Of a stretch of 64,000 bases of DNA, positions 54,701-62,510 are shown piece by piece. A program made the translations under genes and the position numbers. The notes beneath the pieces are model-generated. The model was not told the origin of the DNA. It worked only from the letters and a program-made list of their open reading frames with translations, and ran no database searches. This DNA comes from Acidithiobacillus ferrianus (GTDB taxonomy: Bacteria > Pseudomonadota > Gammaproteobacteria > Acidithiobacillales > Acidithiobacillaceae): the NCBI RefSeq assembly GCF_010378095.1, contig NZ_WNJL01000030.1, positions 52,501-116,500 on the forward strand, in the 5' to 3' direction. How positions within the stretch are numbered: the first letter of the stretch is position 1; every line of letters begins with the position of its first letter.

Positions 54701-54895
54701 CAAATGGCGCGCCTGCGCCGCGCGTAAATGCTGGTACTGCTCCGGGGAAAGCCGGCCCAGCACCTGGGCGCGTTCGGGAATAGCCTCCTGCCTCTGGTAA
54801 AAAACCACCATGAATCTTTCGACCTCTGCCACCAGGCACTCGTGGTAACTGGCGAGAAGATCGATGGAAGGCGTGGGATATTCAGCGGATAGCAC
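51746..54895 (-). CDS. globin-like/GAF/GAF/GGDEL/EAL sensor protein
   Basis: A 1049-residue soluble cyclic-di-GMP protein. Residues 1-150 resemble a protoglobin-type sensor (RLSPEQYQHLRAAQARHLRL, then a HYRHGV candidate heme His). Two GAF domains follow (about 170-315 and 335-490), then a diguanylate cyclase domain with GGDEL in place of GGDEF and an RQTD inhibitory site, and an EAL domain with EAL, DDVG and KLDQ kept. The final 120 residues are helical and unassigned. Cyclase activity may be altered. Confidence 0.83.
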   Translation of the reverse strand: MLSAEYPTPSIDLLASYHECLVAEVERFMVVFYQRQEAIPERAQVLGRLSPEQYQHLRAAQARHLRLLLDPERETSWREDAHRAGRIHYRHGVLPSWVADSYTLYWRHLLEQVERPEIAARDRHPLRALLVGRLLQDLAWQLEGYAEGSSGVRDLLLNLDHILVGADSEAMMVPRIMDFLTREGGIDGAWLGYPDSDGKIVVTATAGAGMAEYLATITIRVDDTPQGQGPAGRAWRTERVQVTSDWIGDPSMRPWQKQARPFDWNSNAAIPLMDSGGRKRSILALLSRKRGFFGHPDQQAILAHLTAVLGLALERLHLIAEETSHREALERLNALYQALMAEGDILLRARSERDLLRETCRRLAVSHLFNAAWVGHPNGEGVMEHLVTAGRGAQTIGSIPLTVADTPEGQSLAARAWRSERLHYSNDYLADPSLALFHDQFRRCRWRASAAIPVLRQGRIWGVLVVIAGRAGIFDEAILGLLARITRLISHGLNEIDLRARLDAEHGRQAWLAYHDLLTGLPNRAALSLRMAEAMARTLRHERILAVGMLDLDDFKPINDLYGHAAGDVLLTTLAGRLQKALRQTDFAARLGGDELVLVFEDLRSMDELESVLARVQEAIETPFILSGGDSVTVRGSLGLTFYPFDDSDSDLLLRHADQALYAIKAAKRDRQRFWTYYHADTDGGETVLRQGISTLFTAGGLRIHYQPIVDLESGRVLGVEALARLTGHSGEILVPARFLSFLSVEERRVLTQAVLTQALQDVAIWEKAGFPLTVSINTEPELLTHDACLHCLTETLGPSGIDPVRVTLEILEYGDFLSIANAQQRLREIKATGVRLALDDVGSAYSSLLRLKDLPIDMIKLDQSFVRELAQRPDNLHFVHSLLGLAQGLAVDFLAEGAETPEILDALTALGVSQAQGYAIARPMPATAMLPWLRAYTPTPYHGPQSLLGLYACHLRFSDAMKTLLMQVPMLPESMLSELAATSPVASHVSSLGFGSTPMAQAYLRYQEAMTTIPLDMTRINQASMRFLACIGESLQGECSDVDRLSPE

Positions 54896-55282
54896 GATTC
54901 ACCTCTTATGGGCCACTGCAAGCCCGCCATGGCCGAAGGGGCTGCTCCTGGAAGCGGTTGACCCCGTGTCAGCCAAGGACGCTCCGGGGAGCCCGCCAGT
55001 GGTCAGAATACGGAATAAAAATCGTTTCGATGGCGGATCGGCGTTATGAAGCCCCAAGACACATATATGCGCTGATAAAAACACGAAGAAAGTGCCGTGT
55101 CTATTCCAACGGGAAGAATGGCCGGCATCGTGGATACACCCTGATGGTTCCACCCTATCTTTTGCGGCAGGAAGGCGTACGACGCTTGGCCGGACGCGCC
55201 GGGGCATGGTGCTGGCTAGTCCGTACCCGCCGATCAAAGTATACTGCTATCCCTTATCGGACTCTTCCCGTAAGGAATAACC
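54896..55282. other. intergenic region between GGDEF-EAL and modD
   Basis: About 390 bases with no convincing gene. A GG-N10-GC arrangement (GGCATGGTGCTGGC) near 55203 distantly resembles a sigma54 -24/-12 element, which would suit a nif-linked gene, but the match is poor. AAGGA precedes the modD start. Confidence 0.4.
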
Positions 55283-56137
55283 ATGTTTTTCTCTCCACAG
55301 GAAATCGCCGCGCTCATACAGGAAGATCAACCCTTCCTGGACCTCACCACCCGGATGCTCGGCATTGGTGATCGGGCATCGGTCATCCGCTTTGAATGCC
55401 GTCAGGCAATCACCATCGCCGGCACTGAACTCGCCGGGCAGATATTGACATCCTGCGGCCTCGTCGTCACCGAAAGCAAGCCGTCCGGTGCATCGGCCGT
55501 GGCGGGTACGATTCTGCTCGCGGCGCAAGGTTCGGCGCAGGCCGCCCATTCCGCCTGGAAAGTGGCGCAAAACGTGCTGGAATACGCCTGTGGCATCGCG
55601 ACCCATGCGCGACAACTGGTGCAGGCGGCACAATGCATAAATCCGCGGGTGGCCGTTGTCGCCACCCGCAAGAGCACGCCCGGTATCCGCCGCTTCGCGG
55701 TGATGGCCGCGCTCGCCGGGGGGGTGCTGCCCCATCGATTGGGGCTCTCGGAAAGCATTCTGGTATTCGACCAGCATCTCGCATTTTTAGGGGGGTTGCA
55801 GCCTTTCCTGCAACGGTTGGCGCAGTATCAGGCGCTGGTGCCCGCCAAAAAGATCGTGGTGGAAGTACAAAAGACGGAGCACACCCTGACCGACGCGCTG
55901 ACTTTGGCCCAAGCCGGTATTTCTGGTCTTCAATTTGACAAGGTGGCCCCCGCATCATTGACGGAAATTGCTGCGCAACTGCGCGCCACTGCTCCTCACA
56001 TCACATTGTTTGCGGCGGGCGGGATCACCCTCGCCAATGTGCGGGCCTACGCGGCAAGCGGCATGGATGCCCTCGTGACCAGCGCCGTGTATCACGCCGA
56101 ACCGGCGGATATTGGCGTAGAAATTCACCCCACATAG
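55283..56137 (+). CDS. modD: ModD, pyrophosphorylase-like molybdenum-associated protein
   Basis: A 284-residue member of the quinolinate phosphoribosyltransferase fold: the hinge ATRKSTPGIRRF, HRLGLSESILVFDQHL and the barrel motif FAAGGI with VRAYAASGMDALVTS. The ModD subgroup is linked to molybdate transport and nitrogenase loci rather than NAD synthesis. The fold is clear, the reaction is not. It is convergent with the nif operon. Confidence 0.86.
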   Translation: MFFSPQEIAALIQEDQPFLDLTTRMLGIGDRASVIRFECRQAITIAGTELAGQILTSCGLVVTESKPSGASAVAGTILLAAQGSAQAAHSAWKVAQNVLEYACGIATHARQLVQAAQCINPRVAVVATRKSTPGIRRFAVMAALAGGVLPHRLGLSESILVFDQHLAFLGGLQPFLQRLAQYQALVPAKKIVVEVQKTEHTLTDALTLAQAGISGLQFDKVAPASLTEIAAQLRATAPHITLFAAGGITLANVRAYAASGMDALVTSAVYHAEPADIGVEIHPT

Positions 56138-56160
56138 CGACGGATAGGGAAAACCCCCGT

Positions 56161-56994
56161 TTATCCCGCTTTGGCCACGGCGGCACTCCCGTCGAGCAAT
56201 ACCCCGGAGGGCATCTGGAGCACTCGAATCCCTTGCTCGTGAACAAAGCGCGCTTCGTTCCGGGTCAGCGGTGCCTCTATCAACGCCCAGTGACGATCCG
56301 ATGAACGCTTCATGATCTGGCGGGCAAAATTGCGCTGCAACTGATCGTCGAAGCGGCAGCCGACAAAAAGAAAATGGCGCCCTGTGCGGATCTGCTGGAC
56401 GATCTCCGGGATGGGCGTCTGAATGTCGATTTCCGTCAGCACTTCCACAAAATCCGTATCGGAAACGAGGTAATTGTTGGCCGGACTTTGTGCGCCCCAG
56501 GGCTCATACAGTATCGTGTCCCACTGGGCGGCCGCCGCGGCCTCGACCGTCTGGCCCCCGGCATCCATATATCCCGTCCAGTGGCCGAAATGCTCGGTCT
56601 GACTGAGTCCCTGGATACGTCCCCAGTGTGTTGTACCCCGCTCCGCCAGCGCCTTGGCCATGCCGTTGTCGTACCAGAGATGGACGATCAGCGGGGGTTT
56701 CCGGGCGGCCAGCTCGCGCTGCAAAGGGTGGAGCGGCGGGTCTCCGGCGAAGGTCTTGTCCATCATGCCCACGAGGGTCTTGCGGTGCTTGAAGTTCTCG
56801 ATATATTGCGCCGCTCCGGTGAGATTCCGGCGGACCTTGTGCGGTACCGTCACCTGGCTGCTGAGCACTTCCGCCAAGGCCGGCAACGCGCTGGGCAGTG
56901 AGGCTCCCGCCTCCGGCAGCAGACCGGGGCCGAGATATGGAATGATGCGCCCTTCCGCAAGGCCGCTGAAGATTTCCGAAATATCTTTATCCAT
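56161..56994 (-). CDS. SIR2-like domain protein of the nif cluster
   Basis: A 277-residue protein with an N-terminal IIPYLGPGLLPEAGA segment like the NAD-binding loop of SIR2-like proteins and a C-terminal GRHFLFVGCRFDDQLQRNFA Rossmann element typical of the SIR2_2 group. The deacetylase zinc site is absent. It is the last gene of the nif operon, 12 bases after a small gene. Homologues near nif genes have no defined role to my knowledge. Confidence 0.72.
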   Translation of the reverse strand: MDKDISEIFSGLAEGRIIPYLGPGLLPEAGASLPSALPALAEVLSSQVTVPHKVRRNLTGAAQYIENFKHRKTLVGMMDKTFAGDPPLHPLQRELAARKPPLIVHLWYDNGMAKALAERGTTHWGRIQGLSQTEHFGHWTGYMDAGGQTVEAAAAAQWDTILYEPWGAQSPANNYLVSDTDFVEVLTEIDIQTPIPEIVQQIRTGRHFLFVGCRFDDQLQRNFARQIMKRSSDRHWALIEAPLTRNEARFVHEQGIRVLQMPSGVLLDGSAAVAKAG

Positions 56995-57006
56995 GATCTT
57001 GCTTCC

Positions 57007-57231
57007 TTATGTGGCGGGGGAAAGCACTGCCGCCTTGGCCTGCTCGATGGCCGCGGGCGCAAGGCGAAAGATGCCTCTTCCCCCGGAGAGCGCCTCGTAG
57101 CCGTTGGCGGAATGTCGGCTCAGCGCGTTGAACCAGTCCTGGGGGCTGATACCGCTGGGACATTCACCGATTTCCCGCACGCTGCCATCATTGGCAAAAC
57201 GGGCATGGATGATAACGCGCGACGATTCCAT
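57007..57231 (-). CDS. small nif-cluster protein of unknown function
   Basis: A 74-residue acidic/neutral protein (VIIHARFANDGSVREIGECP, then QDWFNALSRHSANGYEALSG). ATG 57231 is preceded by AGGAGG. It lies between a 2Fe-2S ferredoxin and the SIR2-like gene, 10 bases from each. I do not recognise a named family. Confidence 0.7.
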   Translation of the reverse strand: MESSRVIIHARFANDGSVREIGECPSGISPQDWFNALSRHSANGYEALSGGRGIFRLAPAAIEQAKAAVLSPAT

Positions 57232-57241
57232 CACATCCTCC

Positions 57242-57547
57242 TCATAAACCCGAAGAAAATCCCAAAAGTTCGATGGCGACATCTTCTTCGCCGATCATGG
57301 CCTGACAGGCCAGACGGGATTTGCTGCCGACGCCCACGATGGCATCCAGGCGCTCATTCTCCAGGCGCTGGATCTTGGACAGACTCTTCCGCCCTTCCTG
57401 GACGAAAATATGACAGCTTTCGCATTCGCCTTTGCCTTCGCACTTCAGGACCATGGGTTCACCGGCAGCGATCACCGCGGCGGCGAGACTCGCCCCCACG
57501 GGCATCTCGACGGTTTTACCACTGGGTTTGATGGTGATAATGGGCAT
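57242..57547 (-). CDS. 2Fe-2S plant/adrenodoxin-type ferredoxin
   Basis: A 101-residue ferredoxin. Cluster ligands are the Cys in LKCEGKGECESCH (CX5CX2C) and a fourth Cys in RLACQAMIG. Location inside the nif operon suggests electron delivery to cofactor assembly or nitrogenase. Confidence 0.9.
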   Translation of the reverse strand: MPIITIKPSGKTVEMPVGASLAAAVIAAGEPMVLKCEGKGECESCHIFVQEGRKSLSKIQRLENERLDAIVGVGSKSRLACQAMIGEEDVAIELLGFSSGL

Positions 57548-57588
57548 TCAATCTTCTCCTCTATTAAAATGAACATAAAAACAACACA

Positions 57589-58731
57589 CTAATAAATGGC
57601 GGCACCGGCACCCACATTGACGGACGCATCCTTCAAGGTTTCGATGATAAAGGCGATTTCCTCTTCTCCCAGACGCGGGTGAAAGGGCAGGATCAGGGTG
57701 CGGTCGGACACCCGCACGGCGGTCGGGCAGCGGCCGCCGCCCCGCTCGCGGTAATAGGATTGGGTATGCATGGGCAGGCAGTAAGAGGCCGCCTCGATAC
57801 CCTGGGCACGGAGATCGGTGACGATGGCATCCCGGCTGCTGCGGCTGAACCGGGTGCCGAGATGCACTTCGTACACGAACCAGTGCACCGCGGTGGCATC
57901 CGGCCCGTGGTAGGGATCCTTGATCCCTTCAAAGGACTTCATATACTCGAAATAAAGCGCTTCCACCTGCTGTCGGCGTTGCAAGATACCGTCCAGACGG
58001 GCGAGTTGAACCCGCCCTATGGCGGCCTGGATATCGCTCATTTCCGCCTGCAGGGGTGGACGGGTGGGCGCCACCACCGAGCCCCGCGCATCAATGCCGC
58101 GCGCACGATACTGACGCAGCCGGCTGACGGTTTCGGTATCGTCCGTGACGATCATGGCGCCTTCACCGCAGACCAGGGCGGAGGGCTGGGCAAAGGCGAA
58201 AATGGCGCTGTCCCCGAAGCTGCCCACCAGGTTACCCTGATAGCGGGAACCGATCGCCTCGGTGGAATCCTCCAGCAGAATCAATCCGTTTTCGTTAGCC
58301 GTCGTGCGCAGCTCCTGCCAGAAGGCGGGATGCCCCTTGGTATTGCCGGCGAGAATCGCCCGAGTTTTCTCCGTGATCAGGGTCTCCGTTCCTTTGGGGG
58401 AGATCGTGCCGGAGTAGTAGTCGATGTCCGCGAACACCGGCTGAACCCCGTACCACGCCAGGGCATGCCCGATCTGCCACCAGCTGTAGGGCGAGAGGAT
58501 GACTTCATCGCCCGCCCTGAGTTCGTAAGCGCGCAGACAGAGCACCAGGGCCAGAGTCGGGCTGGAGACGGCGACGGCGTAGCGCCGCCCGTGATAGGCG
58601 GCGAAGGCCGCCTCGAAGGCGTCCACTTGCTCCCCCGCGCTGATGCGGGTGGAACGCAGCACCATTTCCACCGCTTCCAGCTCGCTGGGACTGATATCCG
58701 GGTCCGAGAGGGGAATATCGAGGGTCGTCAT
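57589..58731 (-). CDS. DegT/DnrJ/EryC1/StrS-fold protein lacking the PLP lysine
   Basis: A 380-residue protein with the complete fold of sugar aminotransferases: IPLSDPDISPSELEAVEMVL, VSSPTLALVLCL, LILLEDSTEAIGS (with the PLP-binding Asp) and the C-terminal LPMHTQSYYRERGG. However the segment that should hold the Schiff-base Lys (FSFHxxKxxxxGEGG) reads FAFAQPSALVCGEGA, with Ser at the Lys position. Normal transamination is therefore unlikely. It overlaps DUF6129 by 4 bases, within the nif operon. Confidence 0.85.
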   Translation of the reverse strand: MTTLDIPLSDPDISPSELEAVEMVLRSTRISAGEQVDAFEAAFAAYHGRRYAVAVSSPTLALVLCLRAYELRAGDEVILSPYSWWQIGHALAWYGVQPVFADIDYYSGTISPKGTETLITEKTRAILAGNTKGHPAFWQELRTTANENGLILLEDSTEAIGSRYQGNLVGSFGDSAIFAFAQPSALVCGEGAMIVTDDTETVSRLRQYRARGIDARGSVVAPTRPPLQAEMSDIQAAIGRVQLARLDGILQRRQQVEALYFEYMKSFEGIKDPYHGPDATAVHWFVYEVHLGTRFSRSSRDAIVTDLRAQGIEAASYCLPMHTQSYYRERGGGRCPTAVRVSDRTLILPFHPRLGEEEIAFIIETLKDASVNVGAGAAIY

Positions 58732-59000
58732 GGCGCACCCCGGTGCATGGCGAGCAGCAGGCCAGTGGCCGTCAGGGCATCGGACGTGACCCTCCAGCAG
58801 TGGTCGCGGGTGTCGAGCAGATGCAGGTCAAAATATTCACCGGCACGGAAAGGCGCGTCGCTGACATCAGCGGCGGGACATTGGGTAATGGCTAGTCCGG
58901 GGAAGCGGGCGCGCAAAACAGGCAGGATGCCTTCACCAGACCGGCAGGCATTCCGGCCCAGATCAAAGAGCGTCGCGAGATCTTCATCAGTCAACCGCAT
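58728..59000 (-). CDS. DUF6129 family nif-associated protein
   Basis: A 90-residue protein; the C-terminal segment YFDLHLLDTRDHCWRVTSDA resembles a family found in proteobacterial nif clusters (DUF6129). Start ATG 59000 is 4 bases after nifT, and the stop overlaps the DegT-like gene. Function unknown. Confidence 0.72.
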   Translation of the reverse strand: MRLTDEDLATLFDLGRNACRSGEGILPVLRARFPGLAITQCPAADVSDAPFRAGEYFDLHLLDTRDHCWRVTSDALTATGLLLAMHRGAP

Positions 59001-59004
59001 GATC

Positions 59005-59214
59005 TCAGCCCTCCAGGCGCCGCGCTTCCACGGTGATCGGCAGGCGGGTGTCACCGGGCAAGTCCGGCAGTTCCAGGCGCCAGCCATTGGCCAGCGTCAC
59101 CACTCCACCCCACAGTTCCGGCTTCTGAGACTCGGTAATGGGTTCTTCAAGATCCTTCTTGGGCACATACGCCGTCAGCGCACCCGCTGCGTTTTTACGA
59201 ATCATCACCTTCAT
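59005..59214 (-). CDS. nifT: NifT
   Basis: A 69-residue protein matching NifT/FixU: MKVMIRKNAAGALTAYVPKK followed by EPELWGG-type (KPELWGGVVTLANGW) and LPITVEARRLEG. NifT is conserved in nif operons but its deletion has mild effects in other bacteria. It lies 12 bases after nifS. Confidence 0.9.
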   Translation of the reverse strand: MKVMIRKNAAGALTAYVPKKDLEEPITESQKPELWGGVVTLANGWRLELPDLPGDTRLPITVEARRLEG

Positions 59215-59226
59215 GGGGTATTCCTT

Positions 59227-60408
59227 TTAGTGTGCACAAAAAATCGGGGCGCCGGCCGTCATCGGCGGCATGTCCATCATGCCCAGCAGGATGCCCGGTA
59301 AGACGCGGAGCAAACGCTCCACATCTTCCGAACGGTTCAGGCGTCCAAAGGAGAAACGCAGCGAGGACAGCACCGCCGTTTTAGAAAAGCCCATGGCGGT
59401 AAGCACATGGGAAGGTTCCTGCCCGCCCGCGGCACAGGCAGCACCGGCCGCCGCCGTAATACCCTCCTGTTCCAGGCGATAGAGCAGTTCTTCACCGTCG
59501 AGAGCGATAAACCCGACGTTACTGGTATTGGGTAAACGTTCGGCTTCCTGTCCGTGGATACGCGCACAGGGCATGAAGGCCAACAGACCTCGTTCAAAAT
59601 GATCGCGCAATCCCCGCACGTAACGCGCCTCGTGTTCGAGATCGGTGAGCAGACGGGCAGCGGCCGCAAAACCGGCGATGGCGGGAACATTCTCGGTACC
59701 GCCCCGCCGTCCCCGTTCCTGATGACCATGAAACAACGGTGGTAAGGCAATGCCTTTGCGGACGAACAATGCCCCCGCGCCCTTGGGACCATGAATCTTA
59801 TGTGCGGAGCAGGACAAAAAATCCACCCCGGAAGCGGCTGCATTCACCGGTAGTTTGCCGAGCGTCTGGGTCGCATCCGTATGAAAAAATGCCCCCGCGC
59901 CATGTGCAATGGCCGCCGCTTCAACAACAGGAAACAGTACACCCGTTTCATTGTTCGCCCACATGAGGGAAACCAGGGCGGTATCCGGACGCAAGGCGGC
60001 ACGCAGATCTTCCAGATCCAGCCGTCCCTCTTCATCCACTGGCAGGTAACTCACCTCTATCCCGAGGCGTTCCAGATGCTGGCACATGAGCAATACCGAA
60101 GGATGTTCCACTTGGCTGGTAATCAGGTGGCGTTTGCCTTTAGTCAGGGAGAGCGCGCCCAGGATCGCCGTATGATTGCTCTCCGTCGCGCCGCTGGTAA
60201 AAATCAGCTCCGCGGGTGAGGCGCCCAACAATTGGGCCACCGCGACCCGCGCCTCACCCAAAGCTTTCTTGACGCTTGCACCCGCTTCGGAGGCGCTGGA
60301 AGGATTGGCATATTCTGTGGATAAATAGGGCAGCATGGCGTCCAGTGCCGCCGGTGCCAAGGCCGTTGTCGCATTATTATCGAGATAAATGCTGCGCGTT
60401 ATGCTCAT
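59227..60408 (-). CDS. nifS: cysteine desulfurase NifS
   Basis: Supplies sulfur for nitrogenase Fe-S clusters. The 393-residue PLP enzyme has IYLDNNATT, the PLP lysine in SCSAHKIHGPKG and the mobile catalytic Cys in GAACAAGGQEPSHVL. The tail MMDMPPMTAGAPIFCAH is an extra, Met- and Cys-containing extension. The start overlaps the nifZ-like stop by 4 bases. Confidence 0.95.
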   Translation of the reverse strand: MSITRSIYLDNNATTALAPAALDAMLPYLSTEYANPSSASEAGASVKKALGEARVAVAQLLGASPAELIFTSGATESNHTAILGALSLTKGKRHLITSQVEHPSVLLMCQHLERLGIEVSYLPVDEEGRLDLEDLRAALRPDTALVSLMWANNETGVLFPVVEAAAIAHGAGAFFHTDATQTLGKLPVNAAASGVDFLSCSAHKIHGPKGAGALFVRKGIALPPLFHGHQERGRRGGTENVPAIAGFAAAARLLTDLEHEARYVRGLRDHFERGLLAFMPCARIHGQEAERLPNTSNVGFIALDGEELLYRLEQEGITAAAGAACAAGGQEPSHVLTAMGFSKTAVLSSLRFSFGRLNRSEDVERLLRVLPGILLGMMDMPPMTAGAPIFCAH

Positions 60409-60659
60409 GGCTTCGCTTCTCCGAGGGGTAATATTTCCTCTTCCAGACAACCCACCACCATGCCGTTGGCAAACTCCACGAGGTAGAGGGGGGTGTTGCT
60501 CTCCTCATGATGTCCTACCCGCACGATTTCTCCCGGACTGTCCTTGGCCACCAGCAAGGCCCCTTCGGCCTCCCCCGGATAAGTCCCGTCATTAAAAATA
60601 TCATCGCCAGCCAATACCCTGAGGCCCCAATCAAACCGGGGAGGACGCAGATCCATCAT
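60405..60659 (-). CDS. nifZ: short NifZ-domain protein
   Basis: An 84-residue NifZ-type domain: VLAGDDIFNDGTYPGEAEGA, then VRVGHHEESNTPLYLVEFAN and VVGCLEEEILPL. NifZ helps mature the nitrogenase MoFe P-cluster. This is the second of two adjacent NifZ-like genes, overlapping both neighbours by 4 bases. Confidence 0.82.
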   Translation of the reverse strand: MMDLRPPRFDWGLRVLAGDDIFNDGTYPGEAEGALLVAKDSPGEIVRVGHHEESNTPLYLVEFANGMVVGCLEEEILPLGEAKP

Positions 60660-60958
60660 GAGATTTTCTCCTCCTGACTCGGATTGTATTCGATCAGCTC
60701 CAGTTCACGGCCCTTCATACCGACCAGATGACCACGTTCATAAAAATCCACGCCATAAATATAAAATTGTTGCAAATAGGTGCCGATACTGATGATAAAA
60801 CCGACATCGCCTTTGGTAACAATCACCTCGCCAATTTCGGCGCCGGTGAATGTCCCGTCATTTTTCACATGCTTGCGGGAACGGACTTTATCTCCATAAT
60901 TGAACTCGGGTTCCGCGCTCAACTCCACCGTTGCACTGTCTCTGCTCATTCCGGCCAT
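60656..60958 (-). CDS. nifZ: NifZ family protein
   Basis: A 100-residue protein with FNYGDKVRSRKHVKNDGTFT and VGFIISIGTYLQQFYIYGVD, the NifZ core. ATG 60958 has GGAGG 8 bases upstream. Its start overlaps the LRV gene end. Together with the following short copy, the pair resembles a split or duplicated NifZ. Confidence 0.85.
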   Translation of the reverse strand: MAGMSRDSATVELSAEPEFNYGDKVRSRKHVKNDGTFTGAEIGEVIVTKGDVGFIISIGTYLQQFYIYGVDFYERGHLVGMKGRELELIEYNPSQEEKIS

Positions 60959-61743
60959 ATTCCACCCTCCCCTGGCCATCGTTGTCTGGACAGCGGTTCG
61001 CCTTTCCCCAAGCGTTCCGCGGCGCAACGACGCACCTCATCATCCGCATCCTCCAACAGGCGGATTACCGCTTCCCGGTTCCCGCGCGCAGCCACCTCGT
61101 AGCGGATGCGCCAATCCGCATCGTCCACCAGTGTGGAAAGGATCGACACCGGTACCCGTTCAATGGCATCCAGACGGACCCCGGGATCATCGTCCCGCAG
61201 CATGTTGACCAGAGCATCCACGCCGATGCGTTTGGCCACGACCCGCCGGACCTCCACATCGGAATCATGCATCATGAGCGGCAACAAGCCTGTGGGCAGA
61301 CGGCGCGCCACCTCCAGACGCACGTAGTAATCTGCATCGCGCATCATGGCCGACAGATTACGGTCATCCAGCCGCGCGGCTACCCGGATACGCACTTCCC
61401 GGTGCGGATCGTGGATCATCCGCAGCAGATAACGTTGCGGAAGCCTTTGCGCGACCGCCCAGCGCACGGTTTCGTCGGGATCGTTCATCAGTGCGGGCAG
61501 GTGAAAAATGTCCGCATAACGCGCGGCGCAGGCGCGCACCTCGAAATAATCGTGTCGCAGATAATCCTTGGCGATCTGCGGATTCCAGCGAAAAAAACGA
61601 TCCACCCTTTTGGCATACCGATCATGCATACAGGCATGCAACGGCGCACACCTCAACTCCGGTATTTCGCGTTCCGGACAGGCATCGCAAGAGACGGCGC
61701 AGCCCTGCCAGTCAATGGCCTCGTCGGGATCATTCATCCTCAT
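60946..61743 (-). CDS. 4Fe-4S leucine-rich-variant (LRV) repeat protein
   Basis: A 265-residue protein with an N-terminal Cys cluster (CAVSCDACP and a later LRCAPLHAC) for a 4Fe-4S centre, then about eight alpha-solenoid repeats such as LPALMNDPDETVRWAVAQRL. This matches the LRV protein first described in Azotobacter nif regions. ATG 61743 is preceded by GAGGG. Probably an assembly or scaffold factor; exact role unknown. Confidence 0.88.
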   Translation of the reverse strand: MRMNDPDEAIDWQGCAVSCDACPEREIPELRCAPLHACMHDRYAKRVDRFFRWNPQIAKDYLRHDYFEVRACAARYADIFHLPALMNDPDETVRWAVAQRLPQRYLLRMIHDPHREVRIRVAARLDDRNLSAMMRDADYYVRLEVARRLPTGLLPLMMHDSDVEVRRVVAKRIGVDALVNMLRDDDPGVRLDAIERVPVSILSTLVDDADWRIRYEVAARGNREAVIRLLEDADDEVRRCAAERLGKGEPLSRQRWPGEGGIWPE

Positions 61744-62245
61744 CGCCGCCCTCTTTTTTTTGCAGGACTTCCAACAGCACCCTAGCCTGAATTTTGTCCG
61801 TGGGGTCCAGTTCGATGAGTTTATCCATGATCTTACTGCCCGTAGCCAGATGTCCGAGGCGCAAATGCAGATAGCCATAGGCTTTCAGCACGAACATATA
61901 AAAGCGTGCCCGCGGGGCATCAAAACTGCCAAAGTCCGCCTGTCGTTCCCTTACCTTGCGCCAGTCGGGATCGATGCCTAATTCGGCGGCACTACGCTGC
62001 AGGCAAATGCGGGCCGTTGCCAGCGCCTCGCTCAGCCGGCCTTTATAGAAGTAAAATTTGTACAAACCCAGGTAAACGACCATGTGTTCCGGCGCGATGG
62101 CGATGGCATCCATCAGGTGATCTTCGGCACACGCATCGTCCGCATAGGAGCGCGCCGCGAGATGCAGATGGCGTTCCGCCGCTTCGGGCAGGATACCTTC
62201 GTAATAACGGCGGTTGAGCCATTCATCCTCCCAGATATTACTCAT
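61730..62245 (-). CDS. TPR-like nif-cluster protein
   Basis: A 171-residue helical protein with TPR-like units (HMVVYLGLYKFYFYKGRLSE, ARFYMFVLKAYGYLHLRLGH). It overlaps the LRV gene by 14 bases and starts at an ATGA overlap with the preceding small gene, so the three are translationally coupled. Conserved near LRV genes; function unknown. Confidence 0.75.
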   Translation of the reverse strand: MSNIWEDEWLNRRYYEGILPEAAERHLHLAARSYADDACAEDHLMDAIAIAPEHMVVYLGLYKFYFYKGRLSEALATARICLQRSAAELGIDPDWRKVRERQADFGSFDAPRARFYMFVLKAYGYLHLRLGHLATGSKIMDKLIELDPTDKIQARVLLEVLQKKEGGDEDE

Positions 62246-62472
62246 GCGGCACCTCGATGCTTCGCGCTGTCACACAACGCCGCCTCGCATTCCGCACAGC
62301 ACGTGTAGTTGCTGTAGGTCCGTGCCAAATGCCGTTGTTCCCGGCCTTGCACGCGCGTGAACAACTCCGCGCCACGGAAGTTGATGGCGTCCAGATGCGC
62401 AGGCAGTGCAGACGCATTCGCCGCACACCGATGAATAGTCGCCGTCGGGTGATGCACAATCCAGGTTTCCAT
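62242..62472 (-). CDS. small Cys-containing nif-cluster protein
   Basis: A 76-residue protein ending in TYSNYTCCAECEAALCDSAK, a Cys cluster (CCxxC...C) that could bind metal or an Fe-S centre. GGGGAGG precedes the ATG. Its TGA overlaps the TPR gene's ATG. I do not recognise a named family. Confidence 0.68.
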   Translation of the reverse strand: METWIVHHPTATIHRCAANASALPAHLDAINFRGAELFTRVQGREQRHLARTYSNYTCCAECEAALCDSAKHRGAA

Positions 62473-62510
62473 GCTTGCCTCCCCTCAATGTTCAACTCGG
62501 AGTCGGGGTC

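Noticed and set aside
53273..54727. 484-residue plus-strand open frame
   Set aside because: Antisense to the globin/GAF/GGDEL/EAL gene and without any protein-family resemblance.
55203..55217. Sigma54 promoter for modD
   Set aside because: Only the GG-N10-GC skeleton is present; the TGGCAC and TTGCW contexts are poor, so I do not claim it.
57679..59301. 540-residue plus-strand open frame
   Set aside because: Runs antisense to the DegT-like, DUF6129 and nifT genes; high GC creates long antisense frames here.
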